Positions 35,069-44,268 are shown, counted from the stretch's first letter. The stretch: 64,000 nucleotides of DNA from Acidiphilium sp. 37-60-79 (GCA_002279355.1 NCBV01000003.1:1-64000); one strand, 5' to 3'. Numbers and translations are program-made. The notes: a model not told the origin generated them from the sequence alone.

Positions 35069-35896
35069 TTAGTGTTTGGCGGGCTGTTCATGCGGCATGC
35101 CGGGATATCGGGCATAGAGCGCGTTCGGGATGGTCACATTGGCGGGGTTCCATTTCTGAAACAGCTTGGTGTAGGTGCCATTTTTCATCAAGGTGGCGAT
35201 GGCGGTATTCAGGGCGGCGCGCAATTTTGGGTTAGATTTGGCCACCGGGAAGGCGGCTTCGCCGCTATTGACGATTTGCGAGGCGGCGAGGCCGTGATGT
35301 TGGGCGACCAGATGATCGGCGGTGGCGAGGCCGGTGAACAGGCCATCGACCTGATGGGCGATGAGCGCATTGGTGCTTGCGGCGATGTTCGGGAATTGCT
35401 TGACCTTGACGCCGGGGGCGATGCGCTGGAGCAGCGGGATCAGGGCGCTGCCTTGGGTGACGGCGATGGTTTTTTTCTCAGCGCCATCAACCTTGGTGAT
35501 CGGCGCGTCGGTGCGGCTGACCAGCCGTGCCTGGGCATAGCCGATCGGGGTGGTGAAATCGACGATTTTGCGGCGCGGCGGCGTGACCAGGACCGGGAAG
35601 GCGGCGCTGTCATAGACATGGTTTTTCACCGAGGGCAGCATGCTCGCGAAATCGGTAGAGACGAATTCGACTTTCAGGCCGAGTTGGGCGCCGACGGCTT
35701 GTTCGAAGGCGACCAGAAAGCCGCTGGGTTTGCCGTTTGCGATGAAGGAAATCGGTTTGTCATCGGTGCGGTAGGCAACGGTGAGACGCCCAGGATGCAC
35801 GGTGGGGATGGGTTGGCTGGCTTTTGCGGTCAGGGTGGTGCTCGCGAGCAGGGCGGCTAAGGCGGTGATCGGCAGTGCGCGTGATTTGATTGTCAT
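35069..35896 (-). CDS. Polar amino acid ABC transporter, periplasmic binding protein
   Basis: The product of about 275 residues has a signal peptide (MTIKSRALPITALAALLAST, cleavage near TAKA) and a family 3 solute-binding domain. That domain has GKPSGFLVAFEQAVGAQLGL near residue 60 and VVDFTTPIGYAQARLV-like text near 120. The ligand cannot be read from sequence. The ATG at 35896 has AGGAGG 8 bases upstream, which decides it over an earlier in-frame codon at 35944 that would overlap the preceding gene. Confidence 0.92.
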   Translation of the reverse strand: MTIKSRALPITALAALLASTTLTAKASQPIPTVHPGRLTVAYRTDDKPISFIANGKPSGFLVAFEQAVGAQLGLKVEFVSTDFASMLPSVKNHVYDSAAFPVLVTPPRRKIVDFTTPIGYAQARLVSRTDAPITKVDGAEKKTIAVTQGSALIPLLQRIAPGVKVKQFPNIAASTNALIAHQVDGLFTGLATADHLVAQHHGLAASQIVNSGEAAFPVAKSNPKLRAALNTAIATLMKNGTYTKLFQKWNPANVTIPNALYARYPGMPHEQPAKH

Positions 35897-35936
35897 GGTA
35901 ACGTCCTCCTGATTTTGATTTTGGTGGATCGGCTGA

Positions 35937-36878
35937 TTAGGCACCCGGCCAGAAAATTGGTTTGGCGGCCGGATCGGCGAATAGTTTGGCCGGTTCGTGG
36001 GCGATATTGGGGATTTCGAGATAGTGATGGCGTAGGGCCGCGCCGTGGCGTTGGCGCAGGTTGGCCCAGAAATTCCGGCCGCGCGCCAGCCGGTTGGCGC
36101 CTTGGCTCATGGCAGCGGGCGAGCGATCCAGCATCGCGTGGTGTGGATCGCAATCGAGCATGCCGAGCAGATAATGCACATCGCGAGCGATGTAACGCTG
36201 TTCGAGGGCGGCATCATCGAGCGGCGCGCCGTAGGCCGGGCGCGCATCAAGGCCATATTTCCAACGGGTTGGGTGTGTGTTAGCGGGGTCGCTGTGCGGG
36301 CGATCCGAACCGAACCAAGTATAGGATGAGGGGTTGGCGACCACAAAGCGAACTGGGCGGCTTGTGTTGGAGAGAATAGCGAAGCGTTGCACCAATTGGC
36401 CGCCGCCGGAATGGCCTGCGATGATGATGTGCTCAAGGGCGGGATACTGGGTTGGATCGGCCAGCGTGTCGATCAGGTCATCGAGTGCAGCGAAGGAACT
36501 GATCGGCCGATCGCCATGCGCCGGATCAGGCTCGGCGAAATCACCTTGCATCCAACCGGTCTCGCTCCAATGGAGGCTGTTGGCGGCGAGCTGGTGGTGG
36601 GCAATATCGGCGGCGGTAAGAAATTGCGGCGCAATGACGATGACATCGGCGGCATCATCGCAGAAGGCGGCGGCGGCGAGATCGGCGTAAAATGGCGCAT
36701 CACGACGGCGGCCATGGATAATGACGATGGCACGACGCGCCTGGGTTGGATGCGCGCCCCGCACCGCGAGCGGGATTGTTGCGGTTGGCGCATGGGGCGG
36801 TGTCGTGCCGGTGCGGAGCGCGAAATGGGTCTCGCCGATTTCGGCGGTATGGGCGGTGATCAGTTGCGTTTCGGCCAT
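35937..36878 (-). CDS. Alpha/beta-hydrolase-fold protein
   Basis: A 313-residue protein with an alpha/beta-hydrolase core: AIVIIHGRRRD as the oxyanion strand region, the nucleophile elbow AGHSGGGQLVQ, and a late IAHEPAKLF histidine that may complete the triad. It has no signal peptide. It opens the transporter-lyase operon, which suggests hydrolysis of an ester or amide in the imported compound. The exact substrate is unknown. Confidence 0.82.
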   Translation of the reverse strand: MAETQLITAHTAEIGETHFALRTGTTPPHAPTATIPLAVRGAHPTQARRAIVIIHGRRRDAPFYADLAAAAFCDDAADVIVIAPQFLTAADIAHHQLAANSLHWSETGWMQGDFAEPDPAHGDRPISSFAALDDLIDTLADPTQYPALEHIIIAGHSGGGQLVQRFAILSNTSRPVRFVVANPSSYTWFGSDRPHSDPANTHPTRWKYGLDARPAYGAPLDDAALEQRYIARDVHYLLGMLDCDPHHAMLDRSPAAMSQGANRLARGRNFWANLRQRHGAALRHHYLEIPNIAHEPAKLFADPAAKPIFWPGA

Positions 36879-36931
36879 GGGTTAAGCATAGCGCGTCGCC
36901 GCGCCGGGCCAAGAGCGGCTTGTGCAAAAAT

Positions 36932-37837
36932 TCATAAGCTGGGCTTATTGATCAGCGGGCGGGCCAGGCGCAAGGTTTGGCGCAAGGCGGGTGCCGTGTC
37001 GCTCCGGCGGTAGAGCAGCGTCAATTCGGTGGTGAAATGCTGGGTCATCGGCCGATAGGTGACGCCGGGGACGCCGAAGCGGGCCATGGTTTCGGGCACC
37101 AAGGCGACGCCGACGCCCGCGCCGACGAGGCAGAGCATGGTTGCGATTTGCGGCACGGTATGGGCGATTTTTGGCTCGAACCCGGCTTTGGCGCAAGCCG
37201 CATTGACCCATTCGCGCAGGCCGCCGCTGGGCTGCTGTAAATATTGGATGAAGGGAGCCTCGCGTAGTTTGGCGAGGCTACAGCGCGGCGCTTTGGCGAG
37301 CGGGTTGGTGTCGGCGAGGGCGATGATCATGCGCTCGCGCGCCAAGGTCAGGCTGGTGAGGCGCGCGCCGAGATCGGGCAACGGCGAGCGGGCGATGCCG
37401 AGATCGAGCGTGTAGTTGGTGAGTTGCTCGATCTGGCTGGTGGCGGAGAATTGATCGAGATGGAGGGAGATGGCGGGCTGATCGGCGCTGATTGCGGCGA
37501 TCAGGGCGGCAAAGGCCGGGTGAAAGGCGGCGGAGCCGACATAGCCGGCGGCTAGGGTTTGCGCGCCGCTACGCCCGTTGGCTCGGGCCAGCCCGCCGAG
37601 CCGATCGGCTTGTTCGATCAGCAAACGCGCATCGGTAAGGAGTTTGGTGCCGGCCTCGGTCAAGCGGGCGCGACGGCCGGTGCGGTCAAATAGGCTGGTG
37701 TGCAGGCTGGCTTCGAGCGATTGGATTAATTGGCTCAGCGCGGGCTGGGACAGGCCGAGCTGGCTCGCGGCTTGGGTGAAATCACGGGCTTGGGCGGCGG
37801 CGGCAAAGGCACGCCAGTGGCGGAGTTCGGCACTCAT
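36932..37837 (-). CDS. LysR-family transcriptional regulator
   Basis: A 301-residue LysR-type regulator. The winged helix lies near the N-terminus (FTQAASQLGLSQPALSQLIQ, then FDRTGRRARLTEAG), and the rest is the effector-binding domain. It precedes the hydrolase-transporter-lyase operon on the same strand, 53 bases away, so it is the likely regulator of that operon, sensing its substrate. LysR genes are more often divergent from their target, so this assignment is moderate. Confidence 0.9.
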   Translation of the reverse strand: MSAELRHWRAFAAAAQARDFTQAASQLGLSQPALSQLIQSLEASLHTSLFDRTGRRARLTEAGTKLLTDARLLIEQADRLGGLARANGRSGAQTLAAGYVGSAAFHPAFAALIAAISADQPAISLHLDQFSATSQIEQLTNYTLDLGIARSPLPDLGARLTSLTLARERMIIALADTNPLAKAPRCSLAKLREAPFIQYLQQPSGGLREWVNAACAKAGFEPKIAHTVPQIATMLCLVGAGVGVALVPETMARFGVPGVTYRPMTQHFTTELTLLYRRSDTAPALRQTLRLARPLINKPSL

Positions 37838-37934
37838 GGCGGCTCCAAGGATACGGGCGGTGCGCGTATGGGGCGGCGTTGATGCGCCGTCAATGCGGCG
37901 GCGGCGCTGGTATGGTCGGGTGGGAGAAAAAAGC

Positions 37935-38771
37935 TTAGCCGCCGACCGCGATGATCCCGCCGATGATCAGGAGAAAAATTGCGAAACTGCGTTTGAGCGC
38001 CTGGCCGGATAGGCGGTTGGCGACCCGCACGCCCGCGCGCGCGGTGAGGGTTGAGGCGAAGGCGGCGATGACGGCGGCGGGGAGATAGACCGTGCCGATC
38101 AGGCCCCAGGGCTGGGCTTGGCCGACGGCATGGGTGCCGGGGTGGCGGAGCAACATGTTCAAAGCGGCGGCGGCGCAGGCGATTACGAGGCCACAGGCTG
38201 CGCTGGTGGCGACGGCGCGGACGGGCTTGACGCCGAGGCTGATGAGCAAAGGCACGGTGAGCGAGCCACCGCCGATGCCGACAATCGATGAGACCGTCGC
38301 GATGCCGATTCCTGAAGGGAATAGCCAATGCGAGCTGGGGGTATAGCCATGCTCGCGCTGGGTTTTTTCACCGCCGAACCCCATGCGCCAAGCCGTGATG
38401 GCGCAAAACAAGGTGATGGCGAGGCGGAGCATGACCCCGCTCATGAAACCTTCGAGTTGGGTGCCGATGAGGGTGCCGATGACCATACCGGGCGCGAGCC
38501 GGACCCAGGTGGCGGCCATGATATTGCCGGTGCGGTAATGGGCGAGGGTGGAGGCGCCGAAGGTGAGCACCATGCCCGCGAGGGAGGTGCCGACCGCGAC
38601 ATGGATGATTTCGGGACCGACGACGCCGGAGGCTGGAAGGGTCACGGTGAGGGCCGCGACGATGAGCAGCCCGCCGCCAATGCCGAGCAAGCCGCCGAGA
38701 AACCCGGCGGCGGCACCCGCGAGCGCATAGAGCACGAGGTCAGAAAGCAGAACCGCCAATGGTAAATGCAT
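37935..38771 (-). CDS. TauE/SafE-family sulfite/organic anion exporter
   Basis: A 278-residue membrane protein with about eight helices and the duplicated TauE/SafE motif: GFLGGLLGIGGGLLIVAALT near residue 23 and SIVGIGGGSLTVPLLISLGV near 165. Members export sulfite, sulfoacetate or related anions. It lies upstream of the LysR gene on the same strand, and may or may not belong to that catabolic group. Confidence 0.9.
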   Translation of the reverse strand: MHLPLAVLLSDLVLYALAGAAAGFLGGLLGIGGGLLIVAALTVTLPASGVVGPEIIHVAVGTSLAGMVLTFGASTLAHYRTGNIMAATWVRLAPGMVIGTLIGTQLEGFMSGVMLRLAITLFCAITAWRMGFGGEKTQREHGYTPSSHWLFPSGIGIATVSSIVGIGGGSLTVPLLISLGVKPVRAVATSAACGLVIACAAAALNMLLRHPGTHAVGQAQPWGLIGTVYLPAAVIAAFASTLTARAGVRVANRLSGQALKRSFAIFLLIIGGIIAVGG

Positions 38772-38818
38772 GGATTAGCGATCGGGGGTCGACATTGGGG
38801 GTCGGCTTGGGCGCAAAA

Positions 38819-39592
38819 TTAGAGGATGAACCGATCGCCGAGATAGACCCGCCGCACATCGCGATTGGCGACCACGGCGTCGGGCTCGCCTTCCATCAGC
38901 ACCTGGCCTTCGTGCAGGATGTAGGCGCGATCGATAATTTCGAGTGTTTCGCGGACATTATGATCGGTGATGATCACGCCGAGGCCGCGATCTTTGAGAT
39001 GGGCGACCAGGTCGCGGATTTCGCTCACGGCGATCGGGTCGATCCCGGCGAGGGGTTCATCGAGCAAGATATAGCGCGGGTTGGTGGCGAGGGCGCGGGC
39101 GATTTCGACGCGGCGGCGCTCGCCCCCGGATAGGGCCAAAGCGGGGGTGCGGCGCAGGTGCGAAATGCCGAATTCGGCCAGCAACTCATCGAGCAGCGCG
39201 GCGCGATGATCGCGGTCAGGTTCCACCACTTCGATGGCAGCGGCGATATTTTGCTCGACGGTTAGACCCCGGAACACGCTGGCTTCCTGCGGCAGGTAGC
39301 CAATGCCGAGCCGTGCGCGGCGATACATGGGCAGGGTGGAGATATCGACGCCATCGAGCGTGATGGTGCCGCTATCGGCCTGGATCAGCCCAACGAGCAT
39401 ATAGAACGTGGTGGTTTTGCCGGCACCGTTGGGGCCGAGCAGGCCGATGGCTTCGCCGCGCCGCAGGGTTAGCGAGACATTGCGCACAACGGTGCGTTTG
39501 CGGAAGGTTTTGCCCAGGCCCGTCGCAATCAGGCCAGCCCCCTGCCCTGCATTATCGCGATAATCCTCGGTGACGCGCAACGTCTCGTTCAT
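38819..39592 (-). CDS. lptB: LPS export ABC transporter ATPase LptB
   Basis: LptB powers extraction of lipopolysaccharide from the inner membrane through LptFG and LptC. The 257-residue protein has Walker A GPNGAGKTTTFYMLVGLI, the LPQEASVFRGLTVEQN Q-loop, signature LSGGERRRVEIARAL and LLDEPLAGIDP. The ATG at 39592 overlaps the lptA stop (ATGA). The open frame extends far upstream without a stop, but that part is the shadow of lptA. Order kdsD-lptC-lptA-lptB is the usual proteobacterial arrangement. Confidence 0.95.
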   Translation of the reverse strand: MNETLRVTEDYRDNAGQGAGLIATGLGKTFRKRTVVRNVSLTLRRGEAIGLLGPNGAGKTTTFYMLVGLIQADSGTITLDGVDISTLPMYRRARLGIGYLPQEASVFRGLTVEQNIAAAIEVVEPDRDHRAALLDELLAEFGISHLRRTPALALSGGERRRVEIARALATNPRYILLDEPLAGIDPIAVSEIRDLVAHLKDRGLGVIITDHNVRETLEIIDRAYILHEGQVLMEGEPDAVVANRDVRRVYLGDRFIL

Positions 39593-40569
39593 GGGGACGG
39601 TTTCGCGCCGGTTTGCGGCGATTTGACGGCAGGCTTGGCCGCGAGGCTGGCAGGCGGCGCCGAATTGGGCAGCACTACGCCCTGAACGCGCTGGCCGGGG
39701 GCCGCGAGCAGCGTGGCGATGCCGGTTTTCATGTTCACCCTGGCCTTGCCGCCAGCGAGTTCGTTCGGGCCGCGGGTGATATGGACATTGCCGGTCAGCA
39801 CGGCGATCCCCGTCGCGGGGTGATAGATGCCGTGATCGCCGGTGGCGAGATCGGTTGCGGTGCGGACGATGACATGGCCTTCGGCAATGACTTTTCGCAA
39901 TTTCCCAGCGGCTGCATTGGCCCCCGGAGCGGTGGCGGAAGCGACCGGCGCGCCGGACCCTGCGGTAAAATAGCCGGTGAGCTGATCGGCCTGGATCGAG
40001 CGATGATCCTTGGTGACCACTTGGGCATGGCCGATAGCGACGGCGCGATGGTCTTTGGACCAATATTGCAGCGCTTTGGCGGCGGTGATGGTGTCGGACG
40101 GCGTGATCAGACGCAGGGCCGTGCCGGTGAGCACCAATTCGCCGCTGGTCATATGATAGATCGCGCGGTCGCCAAAGGCTTGGTCGGTGGCGGTGAAAAT
40201 ATGCACCTGACCGATCGCTTCGAGGGTGGTGAGCTTGGATTGGCCTTGATCGAGGCTGGCCAGCGGGTCGCTGCTCGCGGGGGGCGATGGCGCGGCGGCG
40301 GTACTGGCGCTGTTGGCGGCGTATTGCGCGACCAATTGATTGGCGGTGACGGTAACTTTGCCCCGCACGGCCTGGGCGTTGCCATTGGCGGTGATGGTGC
40401 GGGTTTTTTGATCCCAATCCAGACCATTGGACGCGGTGATCTGGATCGGCTGCGGCGCGGCACCAGGGGCGGTGCTCTGGTCAAACCCGAGCGACTGGGC
40501 GTGGGCGGTGCCCAGGGCGAGCGTGCTGAGCAGCAGGACGGCGAGCGAGCGGCGCGGCGCGGCAATCAT
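39589..40569 (-). CDS. lptA: LPS transport periplasmic protein LptA
   Basis: LptA forms the periplasmic bridge for lipopolysaccharide. The 326-residue product has a signal peptide (SLAVLLLSTLALGTAHA) followed by OstA-type beta-jellyroll units: TITANGNAQAVRGKVTVTAN, GDRAIYHMTSGELVLTGTAL and GNVHITRGPNELAGGKARVN. It is clearly longer than the roughly 185-residue E. coli protein because of Ala/Pro-rich inserts and extra beta repeats, as often seen in Acetobacteraceae-type proteins (my recollection). It overlaps lptC and lptB by 4 bases each. Confidence 0.9.
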   Translation of the reverse strand: MIAAPRRSLAVLLLSTLALGTAHAQSLGFDQSTAPGAAPQPIQITASNGLDWDQKTRTITANGNAQAVRGKVTVTANQLVAQYAANSASTAAAPSPPASSDPLASLDQGQSKLTTLEAIGQVHIFTATDQAFGDRAIYHMTSGELVLTGTALRLITPSDTITAAKALQYWSKDHRAVAIGHAQVVTKDHRSIQADQLTGYFTAGSGAPVASATAPGANAAAGKLRKVIAEGHVIVRTATDLATGDHGIYHPATGIAVLTGNVHITRGPNELAGGKARVNMKTGIATLLAAPGQRVQGVVLPNSAPPASLAAKPAVKSPQTGAKPSP

Positions 40570-41249
40570 TTCGCCGGGCTCGCGGCCGGAGAGGATGCCC
40601 CACCGATTAGGGTCAGGGCGACGGGACCGTTGAAATGCACCACGGCGCCGCGATTTTGCACCGAAAAACCATCGGCGGCGTGCAGCGTGCCGAACGGGCC
40701 ATAAGCGAGGACTTTGTCAGTGCCGGTGGCCGTGCCCTGCTGCACATTGACCAGAGCGCGGTGGGTTTTCATGGTGGTGCCATCGGCCCGATAAAGCGTG
40801 ACGCCGCCGCCCAGCCCGAGTGCGCCGGTTTGCTGGTGATAAAGCCCGTGTTGGGCGTTCAACATGAGCCAGGCACCGGATTTGAGCAGAATATCGCCTT
40901 GCGGTCGTTGCAATTGCAGTCGGTTTTGGGTGATCTGGGTCGCGACGGCAGCGGCGATCGAGAATTTTTCGCCCTGATTGTTGATACCGTGATAGCGCGC
41001 GCCGCTGACCCGTGAGATGGGTGCGTGCGGCCCCGATGCGCTGGTTTTGCGGTAGCTAAAACGACCAAAGGCGGCGCCGGAGCGGATATCGGGCAGCACA
41101 GCGAGGGCGACCAGCAGCAGAACGGCCAGAACGGGCAGCACGCGCTTGGCAAGGGCGACGTTACGGCTGCGCGCGAGGGTGGGTAGGCTCTCCGCCGGAT
41201 CGCGGCTGACCGAGGACAATAATTGATTATTCGGGGTCAGCTTTTGCAT
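40566..41249 (-). CDS. lptC: LPS export protein LptC
   Basis: A bitopic inner-membrane protein of about 227 residues. One membrane helix (VLPVLAVLLLVALAVLP) near residue 45 is followed by a periplasmic OstA-like domain (KFSIAAAVATQITQNRLQLQ, RALVNVQQGTATGTDKVLAY). It passes lipopolysaccharide from LptBFG to LptA. The start at 41249 follows AAGGGAAG; an ATG at 41270 would add seven residues. Identity is strengthened by its place between kdsD and lptA. Confidence 0.88.
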   Translation of the reverse strand: MQKLTPNNQLLSSVSRDPAESLPTLARSRNVALAKRVLPVLAVLLLVALAVLPDIRSGAAFGRFSYRKTSASGPHAPISRVSGARYHGINNQGEKFSIAAAVATQITQNRLQLQRPQGDILLKSGAWLMLNAQHGLYHQQTGALGLGGGVTLYRADGTTMKTHRALVNVQQGTATGTDKVLAYGPFGTLHAADGFSVQNRGAVVHFNGPVALTLIGGASSPAASPAK

Positions 41250-41274
41250 CTCGCTTCCCTTCACGCCCATACCC

Positions 41275-42276
41275 TCACGCCACACCGGCACGCAGCAAAT
41301 CATGGATATGCACAATACCCACAACCAGGCGGTTGGCATCAACGACAAAAAGCGAGGTGACTTTCGGATTTTGATCGGTCATGGCGCGGAGCGCGTCCTC
41401 GGCCAGCGCATCGGGGCCGATCACCCGCGGCGAGGCCGTCATGATGTCCGCGACCGGGCGGGTCAACAAATTCGGGCCCATCGCACGGCGGAGATCGCCA
41501 TCGGTGACGACGCCGAGCAGTTGGTTCGCGTCATTGATCACGCCAAGGCAGCCGAAATGTTTTTCGGTGATCCGCAGGATTGCCTTATCCATGGTGAGAT
41601 CGCCGGGTGCGAGGGGCACGGCCTCGCCGGAATGCATCAGCTGGTGGACGCGTTTGAGGCGAGCGCCGAGCTTGCCGCCGGGATGGATTTGGCCAAAAGC
41701 GGCGCTGGTGAAGCCGCGCCGGGCGAGCAAAGCGACGGCGAGCGCATCGCCGAGGGCCATTTGCATGGTGGTGCTGGTGGTCGGAGCAAGGCCGATGGGC
41801 CCGGCTTCGCGCGCTTGCGGCAAGAGCAGGAGCATCGTCGCGGCTTGAGCGAGGGTGCTGGTCGCGCGGGCGGTGATGGCGATGAGCGGCAGGCCGATGC
41901 GCCGGGCATGGGCGATGATGTCCGCGAGTTCGGCGGCTTCGCCGGAATTGGACAAAGCGAGCACCGCATCGCCAGGGACCACCATGCCGAGATCGCCGTG
42001 GCTGGCTTCGGCGGGGTGGACGAACAAAGCGGGGGTGCCGGTGGAGGCCAAGGTGGCGGCGATTTTACGGGCGACATGGCCTGATTTGCCCATGCCGGTT
42101 ACCACCACGCGGCCGGTGACCCGCTCCAATGTTGCGACCGCTTCGGTGAAGCGCTGGTCGAGCGAGGCGGCGAGCGCGTTGAGGGCTTGGGCTTCGGTGG
42201 TCAACACGTCACGCCCGATGGCAATATCTTCGCCGTCGGTGGCCTCGGCCCGGCCTAGGGTCCGGCTTGTTGTCAT
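41275..42276 (-). CDS. kdsD: Arabinose-5-phosphate isomerase (KpsF/GutQ family)
   Basis: The enzyme turns ribulose 5-phosphate into arabinose 5-phosphate, the first step to KDO of lipopolysaccharide. The 333-residue protein has an N-terminal SIS domain with GMGKSGHVARKIAATLASTG and HPAEASHGDLGM, and two CBS domains in the C-terminal half, ending VVGIVHIHDLLRAGVA. It heads the lipopolysaccharide transport genes. Confidence 0.94.
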   Translation of the reverse strand: MTTSRTLGRAEATDGEDIAIGRDVLTTEAQALNALAASLDQRFTEAVATLERVTGRVVVTGMGKSGHVARKIAATLASTGTPALFVHPAEASHGDLGMVVPGDAVLALSNSGEAAELADIIAHARRIGLPLIAITARATSTLAQAATMLLLLPQAREAGPIGLAPTTSTTMQMALGDALAVALLARRGFTSAAFGQIHPGGKLGARLKRVHQLMHSGEAVPLAPGDLTMDKAILRITEKHFGCLGVINDANQLLGVVTDGDLRRAMGPNLLTRPVADIMTASPRVIGPDALAEDALRAMTDQNPKVTSLFVVDANRLVVGIVHIHDLLRAGVA

Positions 42277-42348
42277 GCTTCTGTATGCGTCCTGCGGCGA
42301 TGCCGGGTCAACAGACGCGGCGCAACCAATTGTAATTGGTGCTGTGCG

Positions 42349-43002
42349 TCAATGGCTGAACAGGTCAGGATCGTCATAGCCGAGCAAATCAAGGGCGCCG
42401 CGGGCGGGCAGGAAGCGAAAGCACGCTTCGGCGAGGGCGCGGCGGCCTTCACGCAGCAGCAGCGCGTCGAGCTTGGCCCACAGCGCGTGCAAATGCAGAA
42501 CATCGGACGCGGCGTAGGCGCATTGCTCGGGTGTGAGATCTTGCGCGCCCCAATCGCTGGTTTGCTGTTGTTTGGAGATTTCGACGCCGAGCAGATCCCG
42601 GCACAAATCCTTCAAACCATGCCGATCCGTATAGGTGCGCACCAGTTTTGACGCGATTTTGGTGCAAATGACCGGGGTGACCACCACGCCGAGCGAGCGC
42701 CGCAGCATGGCGACGTCAAAGCGTGCGAAATGGAAGAGTTTGGTCAGGGCGGGATCGACGAGTAGCCGTTTGAGATTGGGGCAATCATCGCCGCGCCCAC
42801 CGAGGGTGGTTGGGATGAGCTGGACCAGATGCGCGGTGCCATCGCCGGCCGAGAGCTGGACCAGGCAAAGACGGTCACGCCGGGCTTCGAGCCCCATCGT
42901 TTCAGTATCGATGGCGACCATGCCGGTAAAGGAGGCGGACTCGGGCAGGTCGTGCTTGTGCAGATGAATGGTCGCGCCGTTGGCGAATAGGGTTTCGCTC
43001 AT
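42349..43002 (-). CDS. Ribonuclease D-like 3'-5' exonuclease
   Basis: A DEDD exonuclease of about 217 residues: VAIDTETMGLEARRDRL carries the first Asp-Glu pair, FHFARFDVAML the second motif and CAYAASDVLHLHAL the third. No HRDC domain follows, so it is shorter than E. coli RNase D. Similar single-domain proteins are common in Alphaproteobacteria. The ATG at 43002 is where the family match begins; earlier in-frame codons would cross the tRNA gene. It likely trims structured RNAs. Confidence 0.88.
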   Translation of the reverse strand: MSETLFANGATIHLHKHDLPESASFTGMVAIDTETMGLEARRDRLCLVQLSAGDGTAHLVQLIPTTLGGRGDDCPNLKRLLVDPALTKLFHFARFDVAMLRRSLGVVVTPVICTKIASKLVRTYTDRHGLKDLCRDLLGVEISKQQQTSDWGAQDLTPEQCAYAASDVLHLHALWAKLDALLLREGRRALAEACFRFLPARGALDLLGYDDPDLFSH

Positions 43003-43064
43003 CGCTGTGCTGGGTCCAATCCGGTTTGCAGGGAGGCCGAATGCTGCGAGGGGTGAAGGAGGGG

Positions 43065-43150
43065 TGGTGCCCAGGAGAAGACTCGAACTTCCACAGCCTT
43101 GCGGCCACAGGTACCTGAAACCTGCGCGTCTACCATTTCGCCACCTGGGC
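43065..43150 (-). tRNA. tRNA-Leu (anticodon CAG)
   Basis: Read on the minus strand, the gene starts GCCCAGGTGGCGAAATGG and ends TCTCCTGGGCACCA. The 7-base acceptor stem GCCCAGG/CCTGGGC is perfect, and the anticodon stem CAGGT/ACCTG holds the loop TTCAGGT with anticodon CAG. A long variable arm (GTGGCCGCAAGGCTGT region) is typical of type II leucine tRNAs, GTTCGAGTC forms the T loop, and CCA is encoded. It decodes CUG. Confidence 0.95.
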
Positions 43151-43201
43151 CGGTGCATCGAATGATCGTCGCTCTAGCGAAGTGAGCCGGGCGCGTCAAT
43201 T

Positions 43202-43231
43202 GCGCCGCCCGCCGCCGCCCGCCGCCGCCCG
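43202..43231. repeat. Three GC-rich 10-base tandem units
   Basis: The unit CGCCGCCCGC is repeated about three times directly upstream of the tRNA-Leu gene, between the tRNA and the divergent NDUFA9-like gene. No regulatory meaning is evident. Confidence 0.7.
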
Positions 43232-43332
43232 TCTGGCGCGCGAGGGGGCCTGCGTGAATTATGTTCTAGATTGGCGCAGTTCTATGGTAGGAGCGAAACG
43301 TTGCTCCGCCCCTAACTGGACAAAGGATTTTT

Positions 43333-44268
43333 ATGAGCACGCATAAGATTGCGACGGTGTTTGGCGCTGCCGGATTTATTGGCCGACATGTGGTGAAGCG
43401 GTTGGCGGATCGCGGCTATGTGGTGCGGGCGGCGGGGCGCGACACGGAGCGGGCGGGGGCATTGCGACCCTTGGGGGCGGTTGGCCAAATTGTGCCACTT
43501 TATGCGCCGCTGACCAGCCCGGCTGCGGTGCGGCGGGCGGTGATGGGGGCGGAATGCGTGGTGAATTTGGTGGGCATTTTGGCCGAGAAAAAAGCGGGGG
43601 ATTTTGACCGGATTCATCATGGTGGCGCGGGGCTGATTGCGGCCCAGGCGAAGCAGGAGGGGGTGGCGCGGCTGGTGCAGGTTTCCGCGATTGGCGCGGA
43701 CCCGGCGAGCCAGAGCCTCTATGCGGAGAGCAAAGGCCGGGGCGAAGCGGCAGTGCGGGCGGGGTTTGCCGACGCAGTGATTTTGCGGCCTTCAATTGTG
43801 TTTGGGCCGGAGGATCAGTTTTTCAATCGGTTTGGCGCGATGGCGGCATCGGCGCCGGTGATGCCGGTGATTGCGGGGACGACGCGGTTTCAACCGGTTT
43901 ATGTCCATGACGTGGCGGATGCGGTGATGGCGGCGGTTGAGCGGGCGGATGCGGGACCGCTTTATGAATTGGGCGGGCCGGATATTCTCAGCTTCCGCGA
44001 ATTGCTGGTTTATATTTTGCGTGAAACGCACCGGGTGCGACCGCTATTGGCCATTCCGCGCTGGGCGGCTGGCGTGCAAGCGGCTTTGTTGGAGCGGTTA
44101 CCCGGCAAATTGCTGACCCGCGACCAGCTTCTGCTGTTGCAATCGGACAATGTGGTGGCGGCTGGGATGCCGGGGTTGCGCGATTTGGACATTACCCCGA
44201 CGCCGATTGATTTGGTGGTGCCGCATTATCTCGCCCGATATCGGCCGCCCGGGCAGCAAAAGGATTAG
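43333..44268 (+). CDS. NAD(P)-binding protein, complex I NDUFA9 family
   Basis: An atypical short-chain dehydrogenase of 311 residues with VFGAAGFIGRHVVKRLADRG at the N-terminus and VNLVGILAEK. Later segments are LYAESKGRGEAAVR, ILRPSIVFGPEDQFFNRFG and RFQPVYVHDVADAV. This set marks the NDUFA9 family, whose mitochondrial member is an accessory complex I subunit. In bacteria it may bind quinone-pathway or respiratory partners; the role is not proven. The active-site Tyr of classical SDR enzymes appears within LYAESK. Confidence 0.88.
   Translation: MSTHKIATVFGAAGFIGRHVVKRLADRGYVVRAAGRDTERAGALRPLGAVGQIVPLYAPLTSPAAVRRAVMGAECVVNLVGILAEKKAGDFDRIHHGGAGLIAAQAKQEGVARLVQVSAIGADPASQSLYAESKGRGEAAVRAGFADAVILRPSIVFGPEDQFFNRFGAMAASAPVMPVIAGTTRFQPVYVHDVADAVMAAVERADAGPLYELGGPDILSFRELLVYILRETHRVRPLLAIPRWAAGVQAALLERLPGKLLTRDQLLLLQSDNVVAAGMPGLRDLDITPTPIDLVVPHYLARYRPPGQQKD

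Noticed and set aside
39593-40417. An upstream extension of the lptB frame to 532 residues
   Set aside because: The added residues are low-complexity Arg/His/Gly text lying in another frame of lptA. LptB starts normally at 39592 with an ATGA overlap.
43201-43240. GC-rich repeats considered as a possible CRISPR or origin
   Set aside because: Only three adjoining 10-base units without spacers; no cas genes and no DnaA boxes or partition genes are near.
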